Positions 1-9,588 are shown, counted from the stretch's first letter. The stretch: DNA of 50,919 nucleotides from Lachnospiraceae bacterium (GCA_017525525.1 JAFXSQ010000064.1:1-50919), one strand, 5' to 3'. The notes: a model not told the origin generated them from the sequence alone. A program made the numbers and translations.

Positions 1-14
1 AGGGCAAATAAAAA

Positions 15-133
15 GGCTCTTTAGAGCCAGCCCGTGACCGCAGTGCGGAAGGCGGATCTTCAGAGCCTCTTTAGAGGCAAGCAGGGAACAGCGGCTTATA
101 GCCGCAGAGCAAACCACCAGCTAAGCTGGTGGT
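15..133. repeat. String of four perfect short palindromes
   Basis: Four perfect inverted repeats with tiny loops lie within 120 bases: GGCTCT/AGAGCC (15-28), GCCTCT/AGAGGC (65-78), GCGGCT/AGCCGC (91-105) and a 10-bp arm pair ACCACCAGCT/AGCTGGTGGT (113-133). The last ends 10 bases before the ribosome binding site of the SGNH lipoprotein gene. None has a following T-run, so they are not obvious terminators. They could fold in the leader RNA or be a degenerate interspersed repeat. Hairpin-rich intergenic patches of similar style occur near 31.6 kb and 47.5 kb. Confidence 0.6.
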
Positions 134-156
134 GCTGATTTTCGGAGGAAGTGTAT

Positions 157-1563
157 ATGAAGAAGAAAGTTATGATATCCGCGCTGGCTTTAATGCTTGC
201 CTTGAGTGGCTGCGGGGCTAAGGAAAGCACGACGACAGAGAGTGCGGCAATGCAGACGACAGAAGCGAAGGTGCCCGAGGCGAAAGAAACAGAAGCACAG
301 GCAACCGGGGAAGAAGCGACAGAAACGGGCGCTGAGCAGAAACCTACTGAAGAGCCGAGCGGGTTTGAAGTCTCACCCATGCTTGACGCCGCTGTGATGA
401 ATGCGGGAAATGTCAGCCGGCTTATGAAGGTTATGGACCGAGCAGAAGCCGGGGAGGATATAACAATCGCATATATAGGAGGCTCGATAACCGACGGTTC
501 GAATGCGAGTCCGAAGGCGACGGAGTGCTATGCCTGGAAGTCCTATATGTGGTGGAAGGAAGCATTTCCGGAGGCGAATATCTCTTATGTGAATGCGGGC
601 ATAGGAGCGACGGATTCATACATAGGAGCGCACAGGCTCTATGAGGATGTGCTTAAGGAGAACCCGGATGTAGTGGTGGTCGAGTTCTCGGTGAATGATA
701 CAACCATGATAAATAAGGAAACCTATGAGAGCATACTGAGGCGCTGCCTGAAATATGAAAGCGAACCTGCGGTCATATCCCTTATGCTTTGCACAGAGGG
801 TGGCAACAGCTACAGTGAGGTTCACGCGCCGGTTGCATTTAAGTATCAGGTGCCGATCATCAGCTACGCGCATCTGTTTGCGGTCGGAGAACTCAAGTGG
901 GAGCAGGTCGGTGACAAGGACGGAGTGCACCCGAAAAATGAGGGACATAAGGTGATCGCCGAACTCCTTGGCGGTTTCTTTGACGGCGTGAATTATACAA
1001 GAACGACAGGACAGAAGGCTTTCGATACGATGGATACTGCTGACTACGAGATGCCTAGAGGAGCGCTTACCTCGAGCAGGTATGAGGATGGGCGCATCTT
1101 ATATGCGGAGGATTTCTCGGTGGCAGAGGACGCTATCGATTTTGGAAGTGTAGAGAGCTTAGATGATCCCGGGGTTCCCGAAGGGCAGGTCAAGTATATC
1201 AGCTTAGACAGCTTTGAAGTAGCCGATGTACGGCATATACTTAAGACTAATAAGCATGGCTTTAAGACAAACGAAGCAGGCAAGATTGAATTCGCAGTGG
1301 AGGCAACTGCGATAGGTATAGCTTATCTCCAGAAGAACGGTGATTCGGAGAGCACGGGCATGGCCGATTATGATGTTTATGTCGACGGTGAAAAGAAGGC
1401 TGTCATGCTCGGCAGCAACAAGTCCTGGGGTGACCACTTGGCTTATACTCCGGTGGTTGAGGGTTACTCGAAGGAGACACATGTTATTGAGCTTGTTCCT
1501 GCGGAGAATAACACAGGGACTGATTTTGAAATACTCGGGATATGCATCGCTGATCCGATGTGA
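157..1563 (+). CDS. Secreted SGNH/GDSL hydrolase lipoprotein (probable carbohydrate esterase)
   Basis: This is a predicted surface-anchored esterase. ATG 157 is chosen over the in-frame GTG 151 because the GGAGGA at 144-149 lies 7 bases from ATG but only 1 from GTG. The N-terminus is a lipoprotein signal with lipobox LSGC (Cys about residue 19), then a Thr/Glu/Ala-rich linker to about residue 68. The SGNH blocks are visible: GGSITDG (nucleophile Ser about 110), the Gly block NAGIGA (about 147), SVND (Asn about 180) and DGVHP (Asp/His about 255-258). A C-terminal beta-rich domain (about 310-468) may be a carbohydrate-binding module. Family knowledge gives an acyl-ester hydrolase of the SGNH fold. 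Deacetylation of plant glycans is inferred from the mannan genes further downstream. It is monocistronic, with a terminator directly after it. Exact substrate unknown. Confidence 0.85.
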   Translation: MKKKVMISALALMLALSGCGAKESTTTESAAMQTTEAKVPEAKETEAQATGEEATETGAEQKPTEEPSGFEVSPMLDAAVMNAGNVSRLMKVMDRAEAGEDITIAYIGGSITDGSNASPKATECYAWKSYMWWKEAFPEANISYVNAGIGATDSYIGAHRLYEDVLKENPDVVVVEFSVNDTTMINKETYESILRRCLKYESEPAVISLMLCTEGGNSYSEVHAPVAFKYQVPIISYAHLFAVGELKWEQVGDKDGVHPKNEGHKVIAELLGGFFDGVNYTRTTGQKAFDTMDTADYEMPRGALTSSRYEDGRILYAEDFSVAEDAIDFGSVESLDDPGVPEGQVKYISLDSFEVADVRHILKTNKHGFKTNEAGKIEFAVEATAIGIAYLQKNGDSESTGMADYDVYVDGEKKAVMLGSNKSWGDHLAYTPVVEGYSKETHVIELVPAENNTGTDFEILGICIADPM

Positions 1564-1600
1564 CTCTGAAAATAAGTAAAATAGTAATATAGCAGATGAA

Positions 1601-1635
1601 ATACCGCCGGTTGATTAGTGATCGGCGGTATTTTT
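1601..1635 (+). terminator. Rho-independent terminator after SGNH lipoprotein gene
   Basis: Inverted repeat ATACCGCCG (1601-1609) / CGGCGGTAT (1623-1631) followed by a T-run ending at 1635. It lies 38 bases past the stop codon. Confidence 0.85.
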
Positions 1636-1668
1636 GTGCAAAATGACGAATAACGGCTTAAAATCGTC

Positions 1669-1677
1669 GGGGGGGGG
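1669..1677 (+). repeat. Nine-G homopolymer upstream of a surface-protein promoter
   Basis: A run of nine G lies 23 bases before the -35 box of the first ChW gene. The otherwise closely similar upstream region of the second ChW gene (5725-5850) lacks it. Homopolymers of this length are prone to slipped-strand change, so the tract could tune promoter spacing. Phase variation is inference only. Confidence 0.6.
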
Positions 1678-1700
1678 TAGCATTTTCAACAAAATCACTC

Positions 1701-1729
1701 TTGCATATTATGCATATTTGCGGTAAAAT
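1701..1729 (+). promoter_or_regulatory. Sigma-A-type promoter of first ChW gene
   Basis: TTGCAT (1701-1706), a 17-base spacer and TAAAAT (1724-1729). The block from about 1631 to 1755 is duplicated upstream of the second ChW gene at 5725-5850, including this promoter. A small conserved hairpin GACGA/TCGTC follows at about 1735-1755 in the presumed leader. Confidence 0.7.
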
Positions 1730-1847
1730 ATAAGACGATTTGTTCCTTTCGTCGTGTGCCTTAAATGAGACTGAGAGAATGGAGGCTGAATGGCGTTGCG
1801 GCGTCTTGAGGGAAAACGCATTTATACAACAACGAGGAGGAAACATT

Positions 1848-4800
1848 ATGAAGAGATTTACCAAACGACTGCTTACCGGTGTGATAAGCGGTGCAATGGC
1901 CTTGAGTCTGTTCCCGGTAGCGGGGTATGGAAGCTATGAGGCCAAGGCAGCGGGTGAAGCGCAGGCCATCAATCCGGCGCTGCTTCCTCATGATACTGAG
2001 GATAGTATACTTCCCGGCTATTACAGCTGGATCCCGGAGTGGGGATATGATGTGTGGGATGAGGAGAATGACAGAAATCTTCGAACCTACATCACAGGGG
2101 TTGCAATACCTGAGGAATATAGCGGATATGCATCCGTAGATGTAACGGATGAGGATATAGATGGTGTCCTTGAGGGTGCTTTGATCAATACGCAGAGTGA
2201 AAGGGATGAAGAAGGCAATATAATTGTTGAACGTTCTGACAAGAAGGAGGATGCTGTCGGAGTAAGTATTCCTATAACCATCAGTTACAGGCTTGAAAGC
2301 GGATATGAGGGACATCTTACCCATACACTTCATCTTACCGACAGTGTGTATGAGATAAGGAGCTATACTTCGACAGGCGCGGACTCTCTGCTTCCCGGCC
2401 AGTCTTTTGTGGTTGATAATGAAGTGCGACATCGTGTGGCAAAGTGGGATGAAGAATTTGAGGAGTATTATCATGTGGATGTTCCTTTGGAGAACCCCGG
2501 ATACTCTTATTCGTTATATGACGATGGAGATGACAGAATTACTATCACTCCCAATGGAGAGAAGTTAACGATAACTGCACGTGAGAAGAAGTCCGGGGAT
2601 GATCCTGATGAGTTCTATAACTCAGTCGGTATAAAGCTTGATTTTTCCGAAAATGGAAAGCATGCGGCAGACTTTGGTTACTCAACGAGAATATCTGATC
2701 ACTATTATGGACTGCTTCCGGATAATTTTGAAGGGCTTAAGGACTTGAAGCTCGGCGGTTCCATAACCATCAGACCTGAGCTTAAGTACTATGACGAAGA
2801 AAAAGCACCGGAAGGCCAGGTGGTTGATGATGTAAGGTTCTGCTTTAAAAATGCTAACGAAGCAGCGGTTAATATAACTGATAACGAAGACGGAACTTAT
2901 ACTATTAAGAGAACTGCGGTATTTGAAAATGACTTTGAGTTCTCGGCAGAGTTTACAAACGTTGACGGTGATGAAGATGCTATCGACAGGCGTCCGTACA
3001 TGCTTGACATCGGAGTAGACAGTAATGTAACAATCAAGGAGGAGAACAATAACTTTGTGGTATTCTCCGATACAACTGCACGCACGTTTTATCTTGATGT
3101 AGCTAAGTTTGAGTCCATGTTTGAAGATCCGAGTACTTTGGAGATTAATTGCAAGGTGGGCTTCGGCGACTGGTCAGAGAACGGTTTTGAATTTTTCGAT
3201 GAGTTCGGTCCGGAGGACGGTGTAACCGTTGCGGCGGACGGTAGAAGCGTCACTGTTGACGGAACCAAGATGATCAATAAGTTTAACACGTGGGTTGATG
3301 GTGACGGAAACAAGCAGATAGAGGGAGATGACCGCTTCAGTATCTGCTTTACACTCAAGATGGAGGACAGCGAGGTTGAGCAGTTCTTTGTAGAGGACGC
3401 ACATGTCAGATATGCAAGAGTAAGTTACGACACATTATTCAATTCAAATGATCCCGAGTGGTGCTATGAAAAGTTCGTTCTTCCGGGGGACACTGTGTTC
3501 CTGGATGGTTTTTACTATTTTGTGGAGAATGATGCAAATCCGATGGGCAAATATGTGCCGTACAACATAAATGTTACTGAGATCAAAGGCTATGACTTCG
3601 GAGAAAACGGAGGTCTCGGTGAAGAGAAGTTCAGCACTGTTGTAGCCGAGGAAGTGGATGGCAGACCTGCATTAAAGGTGGCAACATCTGTTCCGCTTGG
3701 CGCACCTGAAGATAGCAATCTGTTCGGGATAAACGAGGTTTACTTCAATTTTGTTGATGCTGACGGCGAGACAAGGAGTGGCAAGCTGTATGTATATGTT
3801 TCTGATTTGGTTTCTGAGCTTAATATTACAAGCATCAATTGCAGTGATATGGCGAATATCAGAAAAAATGAGTTCGGCAGCTACAGTATTGAGACGCTTT
3901 TTAACGGAAGCGTGAGCGGTTCGGTAGCACTTCAGTCAACCGGTTATGATTTCGAGACCGGAGAAGTAAAGGATTGTAATTATGAAATCAGTTCTTTAAG
4001 ATTTGAAGAGCATTGGAAAGAGGGCGGTGCTTCCGTAAAGATAAACGGAGATAAGTTCATCATAAGTGATGCGGGAGCGACAGGAGATCAGGAAAGTGCT
4101 ATAGGCGGTGATTTTGTAGCCGAATACAATTACACCTGGATTGATGGAGATGGTATTGCCCATGAAGAGCAGGCTGAGCAGAGAAGATATATTGATGTTA
4201 ACTTTAGAAATGGAGACATTGAGACAGTAAACAATCTTCCTTTTGAAAATCTGGGTGATCTTAAGACTATCAATTGGACACCTGATTTAAGCTGGGCAGG
4301 CATAAATGATGAGACAGGAGAGTTCGGCATACAGGATTCTTCAAACTGGCATATATACGGTTTTGTGTATGATCAGTCAGCTATATCCATTACCGCAGAC
4401 GGTAAGGAGATTGGAAATGGTTTCTCGGAGGGACCCTTTACATTTACAAGCAAGATAGATAAGCCGACAGGGTTTATAATGGTTCTTGCAAGCTATGATC
4501 CAAGAAGCGGAAGCATAAGATATGACGGAAACCGCAAGGATTTTCTTGTAGACGGTACAGTAATAAAGAGAAGTCATTCGGAGCATAGCTGGACTGAGAG
4601 CATAGCAGATAAGGCAGGATTTGAAAAGGAAGGAACTATTGTCAGAACCTGTACAGTCGGTGGTGAGAAGGAGACAGAGGTTATACCTGCAATAGCTTCG
4701 GCTGAGATTACAAGTGAGCAGCTTAAGTACACCGGTCTTGAGCAGACTATAACCGTTGAGGTAAAGGATACTGAAGGTAATGTGATTCCTGAAGAGGATT

Positions 4801-5681
4801 ATGTTCTTGAAGGAGCTTCACAGACAGATGTCGGCCTTTACAGAGCGACGCTTACATTTGTGGGCGATAAGTATGAGGGAGTGATGTACCTTGACTGGTC
4901 TATAACCCCGAAGGACATAAAGGAACTGTCTATATCCAAGGTAGGCACGCAGGCTTGGACAGGAAGTGCAATCAAGCCGGCAGTGACCATTAAGGACGGC
5001 AAGAAGACGCTTAAGGCAGGAACTGATTATGACATTACTTACGCCAACAATAAGAATGCCGGAACAGCAACCATTACCATTAAGGGTAAGGGAGGCTATG
5101 AAGGAACAAAGACCATCAAGTTCGCTATCAAGAAGCCTGTATTAAAGTACAGAGCCTATGTACAGAAAAAGAACTGGATGTCATGGCAGACAGCGGCGGT
5201 ATCATCTACACCGAACACAAAGAATATGGCCGGAACTACGGATAATCTTCGTATGGAGACCATACAGATGCAGCTTTCGGGCGTAGGCGGTGAGATAAGA
5301 TACAGGGCTTATTGCCAGGCACAAGGCTGGGTAGGCATGAAAGGCAGCGAAAAAATAAAAGGTTTCTGGGCTACTACAGCTGACAAGACCACCAACGCAG
5401 GAACCAAGGGTGAGTCAAGAAGAGTTGAGATGATTCAGCTCCAGACAAAAGGTGAGGTTTCAACGCTTTGTGACATCTATTATCAGGCATACTCGGAGAA
5501 GTTCGGCTGGCTCGCATGGGCAGGCAACAACGAGAAGGCCGGTTCCGCAGGCTATGCTTATAAGCTTGAGGCATTCCGTGTTCAGCTTGTTCCTAAGGGA
5601 GCAAAGTTTGACAAGACCAAGGGAGCTTCCAAGAAGAAGAGCTTTTACGATAAGACAAAGGATGGTGCAAATCCTAAGTAA
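1848..5681 (+). CDS. Giant secreted ChW-repeat surface protein, paralogue A (1277 aa)
   Basis: Start ATG 1848 follows AGGAGG (1835-1840) and begins a clear Sec signal peptide (MKRFTKRLLTG..., cleavage near AKA about residue 36). The reading frame is open upstream but lacks a better start. The middle (about 40-900) is a long acidic beta-rich region I cannot assign. At about 910-945 a degenerate H-x-W...C motif appears, then two Ig-like domains (about 945-1020 and 1020-1095, the second of the 'AWTGSAIKP...' type). The C-terminal cassette (about 1099-1277) has three ChW repeats (YRAYVQKKNW, YRAYCQAQGW, YYQAYSEKFGW) and a basic Lys-rich tail. ChW modules are known from clostridial surface proteins and are thought to mediate surface or protein contacts. 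It is the first of four tandem paralogues, with its own promoter and terminator. Ligand unknown. Confidence 0.9.
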   Translation: MKRFTKRLLTGVISGAMALSLFPVAGYGSYEAKAAGEAQAINPALLPHDTEDSILPGYYSWIPEWGYDVWDEENDRNLRTYITGVAIPEEYSGYASVDVTDEDIDGVLEGALINTQSERDEEGNIIVERSDKKEDAVGVSIPITISYRLESGYEGHLTHTLHLTDSVYEIRSYTSTGADSLLPGQSFVVDNEVRHRVAKWDEEFEEYYHVDVPLENPGYSYSLYDDGDDRITITPNGEKLTITAREKKSGDDPDEFYNSVGIKLDFSENGKHAADFGYSTRISDHYYGLLPDNFEGLKDLKLGGSITIRPELKYYDEEKAPEGQVVDDVRFCFKNANEAAVNITDNEDGTYTIKRTAVFENDFEFSAEFTNVDGDEDAIDRRPYMLDIGVDSNVTIKEENNNFVVFSDTTARTFYLDVAKFESMFEDPSTLEINCKVGFGDWSENGFEFFDEFGPEDGVTVAADGRSVTVDGTKMINKFNTWVDGDGNKQIEGDDRFSICFTLKMEDSEVEQFFVEDAHVRYARVSYDTLFNSNDPEWCYEKFVLPGDTVFLDGFYYFVENDANPMGKYVPYNINVTEIKGYDFGENGGLGEEKFSTVVAEEVDGRPALKVATSVPLGAPEDSNLFGINEVYFNFVDADGETRSGKLYVYVSDLVSELNITSINCSDMANIRKNEFGSYSIETLFNGSVSGSVALQSTGYDFETGEVKDCNYEISSLRFEEHWKEGGASVKINGDKFIISDAGATGDQESAIGGDFVAEYNYTWIDGDGIAHEEQAEQRRYIDVNFRNGDIETVNNLPFENLGDLKTINWTPDLSWAGINDETGEFGIQDSSNWHIYGFVYDQSAISITADGKEIGNGFSEGPFTFTSKIDKPTGFIMVLASYDPRSGSIRYDGNRKDFLVDGTVIKRSHSEHSWTESIADKAGFEKEGTIVRTCTVGGEKETEVIPAIASAEITSEQLKYTGLEQTITVEVKDTEGNVIPEEDYVLEGASQTDVGLYRATLTFVGDKYEGVMYLDWSITPKDIKELSISKVGTQAWTGSAIKPAVTIKDGKKTLKAGTDYDITYANNKNAGTATITIKGKGGYEGTKTIKFAIKKPVLKYRAYVQKKNWMSWQTAAVSSTPNTKNMAGTTDNLRMETIQMQLSGVGGEIRYRAYCQAQGWVGMKGSEKIKGFWATTADKTTNAGTKGESRRVEMIQLQTKGEVSTLCDIYYQAYSEKFGWLAWAGNNEKAGSAGYAYKLEAFRVQLVPKGAKFDKTKGASKKKSFYDKTKDGANPK
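5143..5681 (+). repeat. C-terminal ChW cassette, first of four nearly identical copies
   Basis: The last roughly 530 bases of the four giant genes are close to identical: 5143-5681, about 9009-9540, 12686-13215 and 16299-16829. All encode three ChW repeats plus the same Lys-rich tail ending in NPK. Synonymous differences are few over long stretches, whereas the gene middles have diverged strongly. Copy A differs most: its second repeat has a short insertion around 'GMKGSEKIKG'. The cassettes are direct repeats able to recombine and delete or fuse whole genes. Confidence 0.85.
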
Positions 5682-5696
5682 ATAATGCATATATGG

Positions 5697-5729
5697 CCCG
5701 CCGGGGATGGCAATCTCCGGCGGATTTTT
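5697..5729 (+). terminator. Rho-independent terminator after ChW gene A
   Basis: CCGCCGGGGAT / ATCTCCGGCGG inverted repeat followed by TTTTT. It begins about 15 bases after the stop codon. Confidence 0.85.
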
Positions 5730-5793
5730 GTGCAAAAAGACGAATACAAGCTCGAAAAAGTCGTAAAGAGCGACAATTTCAACAAAAACAATC

Positions 5794-5822
5794 TTGTATA
5801 TTATGCATATTTGCGGTAAAAT
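5794..5822 (+). promoter_or_regulatory. Sigma-A-type promoter of second ChW gene
   Basis: TTGTAT (5794-5799), a 17-base spacer and TAAAAT (5817-5822). The sequence from spacer through -10 into the leader is almost the same as at 1707-1755, including the GACGA/TCGTC leader hairpin. The poly-G tract of the first copy is replaced here by a non-repetitive stretch. Confidence 0.7.
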
Positions 5823-5952
5823 ATAAGACGATTTATTCCTTTCGTCGGACGCCGAAAAAAGTCTGATGGGAATGAAGGCTGATTGGCTTTTCGACGGCTT
5901 GAGGGGAATGGGAAAACATACTTTACACATTTTTAACAAAGGAGGACAACAC

Positions 5953-8900
5953 ATGAAGAGATTTACTAAGCGCCTGCTCACGGGTGCGGTAAGCGGCGCG
6001 ATGGCTCTGAGTCTGATGCCTGCGACAAGCTTCGGAGGTTATGAGGCGAAGGCGGCAGAGCTTGAATTTGATGACCGGTTATACATCGAGATGATGCCGG
6101 GTGATTTTGATGACAGCCTTTCATGGGGATTCAACGGTTATGATGCATCAAAGGATGAAGGCTATTATTTCTTACCGACATCTATAACTGTTGATCCGGA
6201 GTATGCTGATTATCTCACGGTCTTTACTGAGGACTATGAGGGTGATGGCAGAGCGGATCGTTTTGAGTTAAACAGTGGCAGTGAATGGGGGCCGGACGGA
6301 CCTGTAGTTGAGAGAGCAGACCGACAGCAGGATGCTATCGGTAAGACCATTCCTATTACCGTAGCTTATGTGGATCGTGACGATCCTTCTCATACCGGCA
6401 CGACAACAGGTTATGTAAAGTTTGTAACGGACAAGTACAGATGGGAATGTCAGTATTCTTCGGGAACGAATGCTTTTGTTCCGGGTCAGGCACAGTCTGC
6501 CAAGATAAGCGTATGGCATGAAGCGGTAGAGTGGAGTGATTTCGATGAAGGTTATCATTTCACCTGTAAGGACATTGAGAATCCGAGCTATGAATGGCAT
6601 GGCATGGACGGAGATGACAGAGCTGAGGTTACGGGCTTAGAAGACTGCGGTTTTATAACTGTGAGAGAAATAAACGACGGAGAAGACTATAACTACGACT
6701 GGTATGATGTGGCTGTTGATTTCAGTGAGAACGGAGAGCTTAAGGATACCTTCCATGTAGGCTTCAACATATTCTGGGATTACTGGACGATTGATTTCGA
6801 TTATGCTGAGGGCAGCAAAGAGGTTGAGAATCTTTTAGTGGGTGAGACGGCAACATTTACGCCTAAACTCATGTACTATTCTGTCGAGAATCCTATTGGT
6901 GAGGCTGTTGCGGATGCGATTTTTGATTTCGGTGACGATCTGAACATAATCAATAACGGCGACGGGTCCTATAGCTTTATCCGCAAAAGCCAGATGTCAT
7001 ACCGCATGGGTGTTATAGCAATGTATAAAGGCCATGAAGGCGAGGACAGAAAAGTGTACAGAGATTTCGGCTGCGATGAGCTTGATGCTTCAATCGGTAA
7101 CATCTACACGGATGATGGCCTGTTTGTAATGTACAAGGACAGTGATCCCATAACTGTTAAGATTGATACAGAGAGCTTAGATGCTATCTGTGTGAACCCT
7201 GCAGATTGCTATAGCATAAAGTGGAGAGTTACTAGAGGTAACTTTGAAGATCAGGATCACGAGGTGCTCGGCGATGACGGTTCAGGATATTCAGCCACAA
7301 GAACCTCAGACGGTATAGTAATAGCGCCGGACGGAAAGTCTGTTACAATCGATTCGCAGACAATTATGTCAAAGTATCTTATTACAAATTCCATAGAAGA
7401 AGAGGGCGACGGATATAATGTTATCTTCCTGAAAGCGGAATTCTTCGATATGAACGGCGAGAGCTTTGATCAAAGAGATGACAGAATAGAAATCCAAAGG
7501 TCTGAGGTTAATGACAGTGAGTTCTCGCACAGCTGGGATGAGTGGGTAAGAGATGAGTATCTCTTCCCGGGAGATGTATTCTACCTTGATACCTTCTACT
7601 ATTATGTTCAGAATGCCGATTATCCGAAGGCAACTTATGTTCCTTATAATATTCAGGTTACTTCCATAGAGGGCTTTGCTTGGCCTGATCAGGAAGGCGA
7701 GTTATTTGGTCCCGCAGTAAACGGAAGAACCGTTGAGCTGAAGACGATAAACGGCAGACCTGCGCTTACAACCATCGGAGAGGATTGCGGAATAATCAAC
7801 AAGGTTAACTTCACTTATAAGGATGCAAGCGGAAATGACAAGGAAGGTTTCTTTACCGCTGCTATTACGGATGAGGCGCTGAAGCTGACTTTGGAAAATA
7901 TCGATAGGGTAGATGATGAGGTTTTTGATACGATCAGGGCCGATTCGTATCTAAATTGTTTAAACTTCAACTTTGACCTTTTCACCGGTCATACAGTTAC
8001 TGCCGATGTAAAGGCAATCTTAAGAACTTATGATTATGAGACTCAAAAGGTTGTATCCGAGGATGTAACCGATAAGCTTGATGAGCTTTATGTAGAGAGG
8101 TTTGACGATAATGACAAGATTCAGGTTGCGCTTGAAGGTAATAAAATGACTATTTCCGGAACCTCGGACGGATGGGAAAGCACAGGCTTCAATGTTAATG
8201 CTTCCTACGGATATAAGAGACCTTATATCGATGAGCAAGGTAATTCCCGTTCGGAGATGAGAAATGCAAACTCAAGCATGAGCATTGGCGTTAACGTCAT
8301 GAATAATACAGAAGCGTATGTTGGGCTTGATCTTGATTCTATAGACGCAAACGGCGGAAGTATCACATGGGATCCGCTTTATATCGGTCATTGGTTTGAC
8401 TATGAGACAAATAAAGAGGCCTCTGAAGACCGTACGGAGGGTAATGCATTTGGTTTCACTTATGACAGTAACGAGATTTCGGTAACCGTAGACGGTAAGG
8501 AACTCGGAAGCGGCAACTTCTCCGACGGCCCGTTTGTGATTACAAAGAAAATTGATAAACCGATTAAGATGGTGGTAATCCGCGCTGAGAAGAGGGACGA
8601 GGATTCCATAAGTTACTATGGTTGGGCGAATGAAAAGCAGACAAGTGGTTCGTCATATGAGTCTGTTCATTCGGTTCACTCCTGGTCGGAGAAGGTTATA
8701 AAGAGGGCAACCATCGGTGAGTCAGGTTCGATTGCTAAAATCTGTGCTGTGGGCGGTGAGACGGTTACGGAAGAGATACCGGCTATCAAGTCTGTTACAC
8801 TTAACAAGACTACGCTTGCTTACACAGGCGCTAAGCAGACCGTTAAGGTAATTGTTAAGGATGCAAAGGGCAATGTAATACCGGACACTGAGTATTATGC

Positions 8901-9540
8901 AACCAATCTTACAAAGACCAACGCGGGAACCTACAAGGTTGTGGTAACTTTCTCAAGTGAAAAGTACGAAGGCTTTAAGACATTGACCTACAAGATAGTT
9001 AAGCCTGAATTAAAGTACAGAGCATACGTACAGAAGAAGAATTGGATGACATGGCAGACTGCTGCAATCTCATCTACACCGAGCACAAAGACTATGGCAG
9101 GAACTACGGATAATCTCCGTATGGAAACCATACAGATGCAGCTTTCGGGCGTAGGCGGAGAGATCAGGTACAGAGCTTACTGCCAGAAGAAGGGCTGGGT
9201 AGGCGTAGGCACCGCAACCGGCGGCTGGGCAACCACGGCTAACAAGAATACCAACGCAGGAACCAAGGGTGAGTCAAGAAGAGTTGAGATGATCCAGCTT
9301 CAGACAAAGGGTGAGGTTTCAACACTCTATGACATCTACTATCAGGCATACTCGGAGAAGTTCGGCTGGCTCGCATGGGCGGGCAACAACGAGAAGGCCG
9401 GTTCCGCAGGCTATGCATATAAGCTTGAGGCGTTCCGTGTTCAGCTTGTTCCTAAGGGAGCAAAGTTTGACAAGACCAAGGGAGCTTCTAAGAAGAAGAG
9501 CTTCTATGATAAGACAAAGGATGGCGCAAATCCTAAGTAA
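5953..9540 (+). CDS. Giant secreted ChW-repeat surface protein, paralogue B (1195 aa)
   Basis: ATG 5953 is preceded by AAGGAGGA 10 bases upstream and opens the same signal peptide as its neighbours (MKRFTKRLLTGAVSGAMALS). The middle is again an acidic, Asp/Tyr-rich beta region that aligns only loosely with paralogue A but keeps landmarks such as 'VSYVDxDD...', 'LVPGQ', 'NPSYxW' and 'FPGDVFYLD'. Near the C-terminus it has the degenerate H-x-W...C motif and a single Ig-like domain of the 'LAYTGAKQTVKV' type. It lacks the 'AWTG' Ig domain present in A, C and D. The ChW cassette covers about 1020-1195. It is an extracellular, probably surface-attached protein with its own promoter and terminator. 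Function beyond adhesion or scaffolding cannot be stated. Confidence 0.9.
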   Translation: MKRFTKRLLTGAVSGAMALSLMPATSFGGYEAKAAELEFDDRLYIEMMPGDFDDSLSWGFNGYDASKDEGYYFLPTSITVDPEYADYLTVFTEDYEGDGRADRFELNSGSEWGPDGPVVERADRQQDAIGKTIPITVAYVDRDDPSHTGTTTGYVKFVTDKYRWECQYSSGTNAFVPGQAQSAKISVWHEAVEWSDFDEGYHFTCKDIENPSYEWHGMDGDDRAEVTGLEDCGFITVREINDGEDYNYDWYDVAVDFSENGELKDTFHVGFNIFWDYWTIDFDYAEGSKEVENLLVGETATFTPKLMYYSVENPIGEAVADAIFDFGDDLNIINNGDGSYSFIRKSQMSYRMGVIAMYKGHEGEDRKVYRDFGCDELDASIGNIYTDDGLFVMYKDSDPITVKIDTESLDAICVNPADCYSIKWRVTRGNFEDQDHEVLGDDGSGYSATRTSDGIVIAPDGKSVTIDSQTIMSKYLITNSIEEEGDGYNVIFLKAEFFDMNGESFDQRDDRIEIQRSEVNDSEFSHSWDEWVRDEYLFPGDVFYLDTFYYYVQNADYPKATYVPYNIQVTSIEGFAWPDQEGELFGPAVNGRTVELKTINGRPALTTIGEDCGIINKVNFTYKDASGNDKEGFFTAAITDEALKLTLENIDRVDDEVFDTIRADSYLNCLNFNFDLFTGHTVTADVKAILRTYDYETQKVVSEDVTDKLDELYVERFDDNDKIQVALEGNKMTISGTSDGWESTGFNVNASYGYKRPYIDEQGNSRSEMRNANSSMSIGVNVMNNTEAYVGLDLDSIDANGGSITWDPLYIGHWFDYETNKEASEDRTEGNAFGFTYDSNEISVTVDGKELGSGNFSDGPFVITKKIDKPIKMVVIRAEKRDEDSISYYGWANEKQTSGSSYESVHSVHSWSEKVIKRATIGESGSIAKICAVGGETVTEEIPAIKSVTLNKTTLAYTGAKQTVKVIVKDAKGNVIPDTEYYATNLTKTNAGTYKVVVTFSSEKYEGFKTLTYKIVKPELKYRAYVQKKNWMTWQTAAISSTPSTKTMAGTTDNLRMETIQMQLSGVGGEIRYRAYCQKKGWVGVGTATGGWATTANKNTNAGTKGESRRVEMIQLQTKGEVSTLYDIYYQAYSEKFGWLAWAGNNEKAGSAGYAYKLEAFRVQLVPKGAKFDKTKGASKKKSFYDKTKDGANPK

Positions 9541-9554
9541 ATAATGCGTGTACA

Positions 9555-9588
9555 GCTCGCCGGAGATTTTCATCTTCGGCGGGCTTTT
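9555..9588 (+). terminator. Rho-independent terminator after ChW gene B
   Basis: GCTCGCCGGAGAT / ATCTTCGGCGGGC pairs with some G-U, followed by TTTT. It starts 14 bases past the stop codon. Confidence 0.8.

Noticed and set aside
1740-1847. Extended N-termini of the four ChW genes upstream of the chosen starts
   Set aside because: The extra residues cover promoter and terminator sequence, differ between paralogues, and would bury a clear signal peptide; strong ribosome sites precede the internal ATGs.
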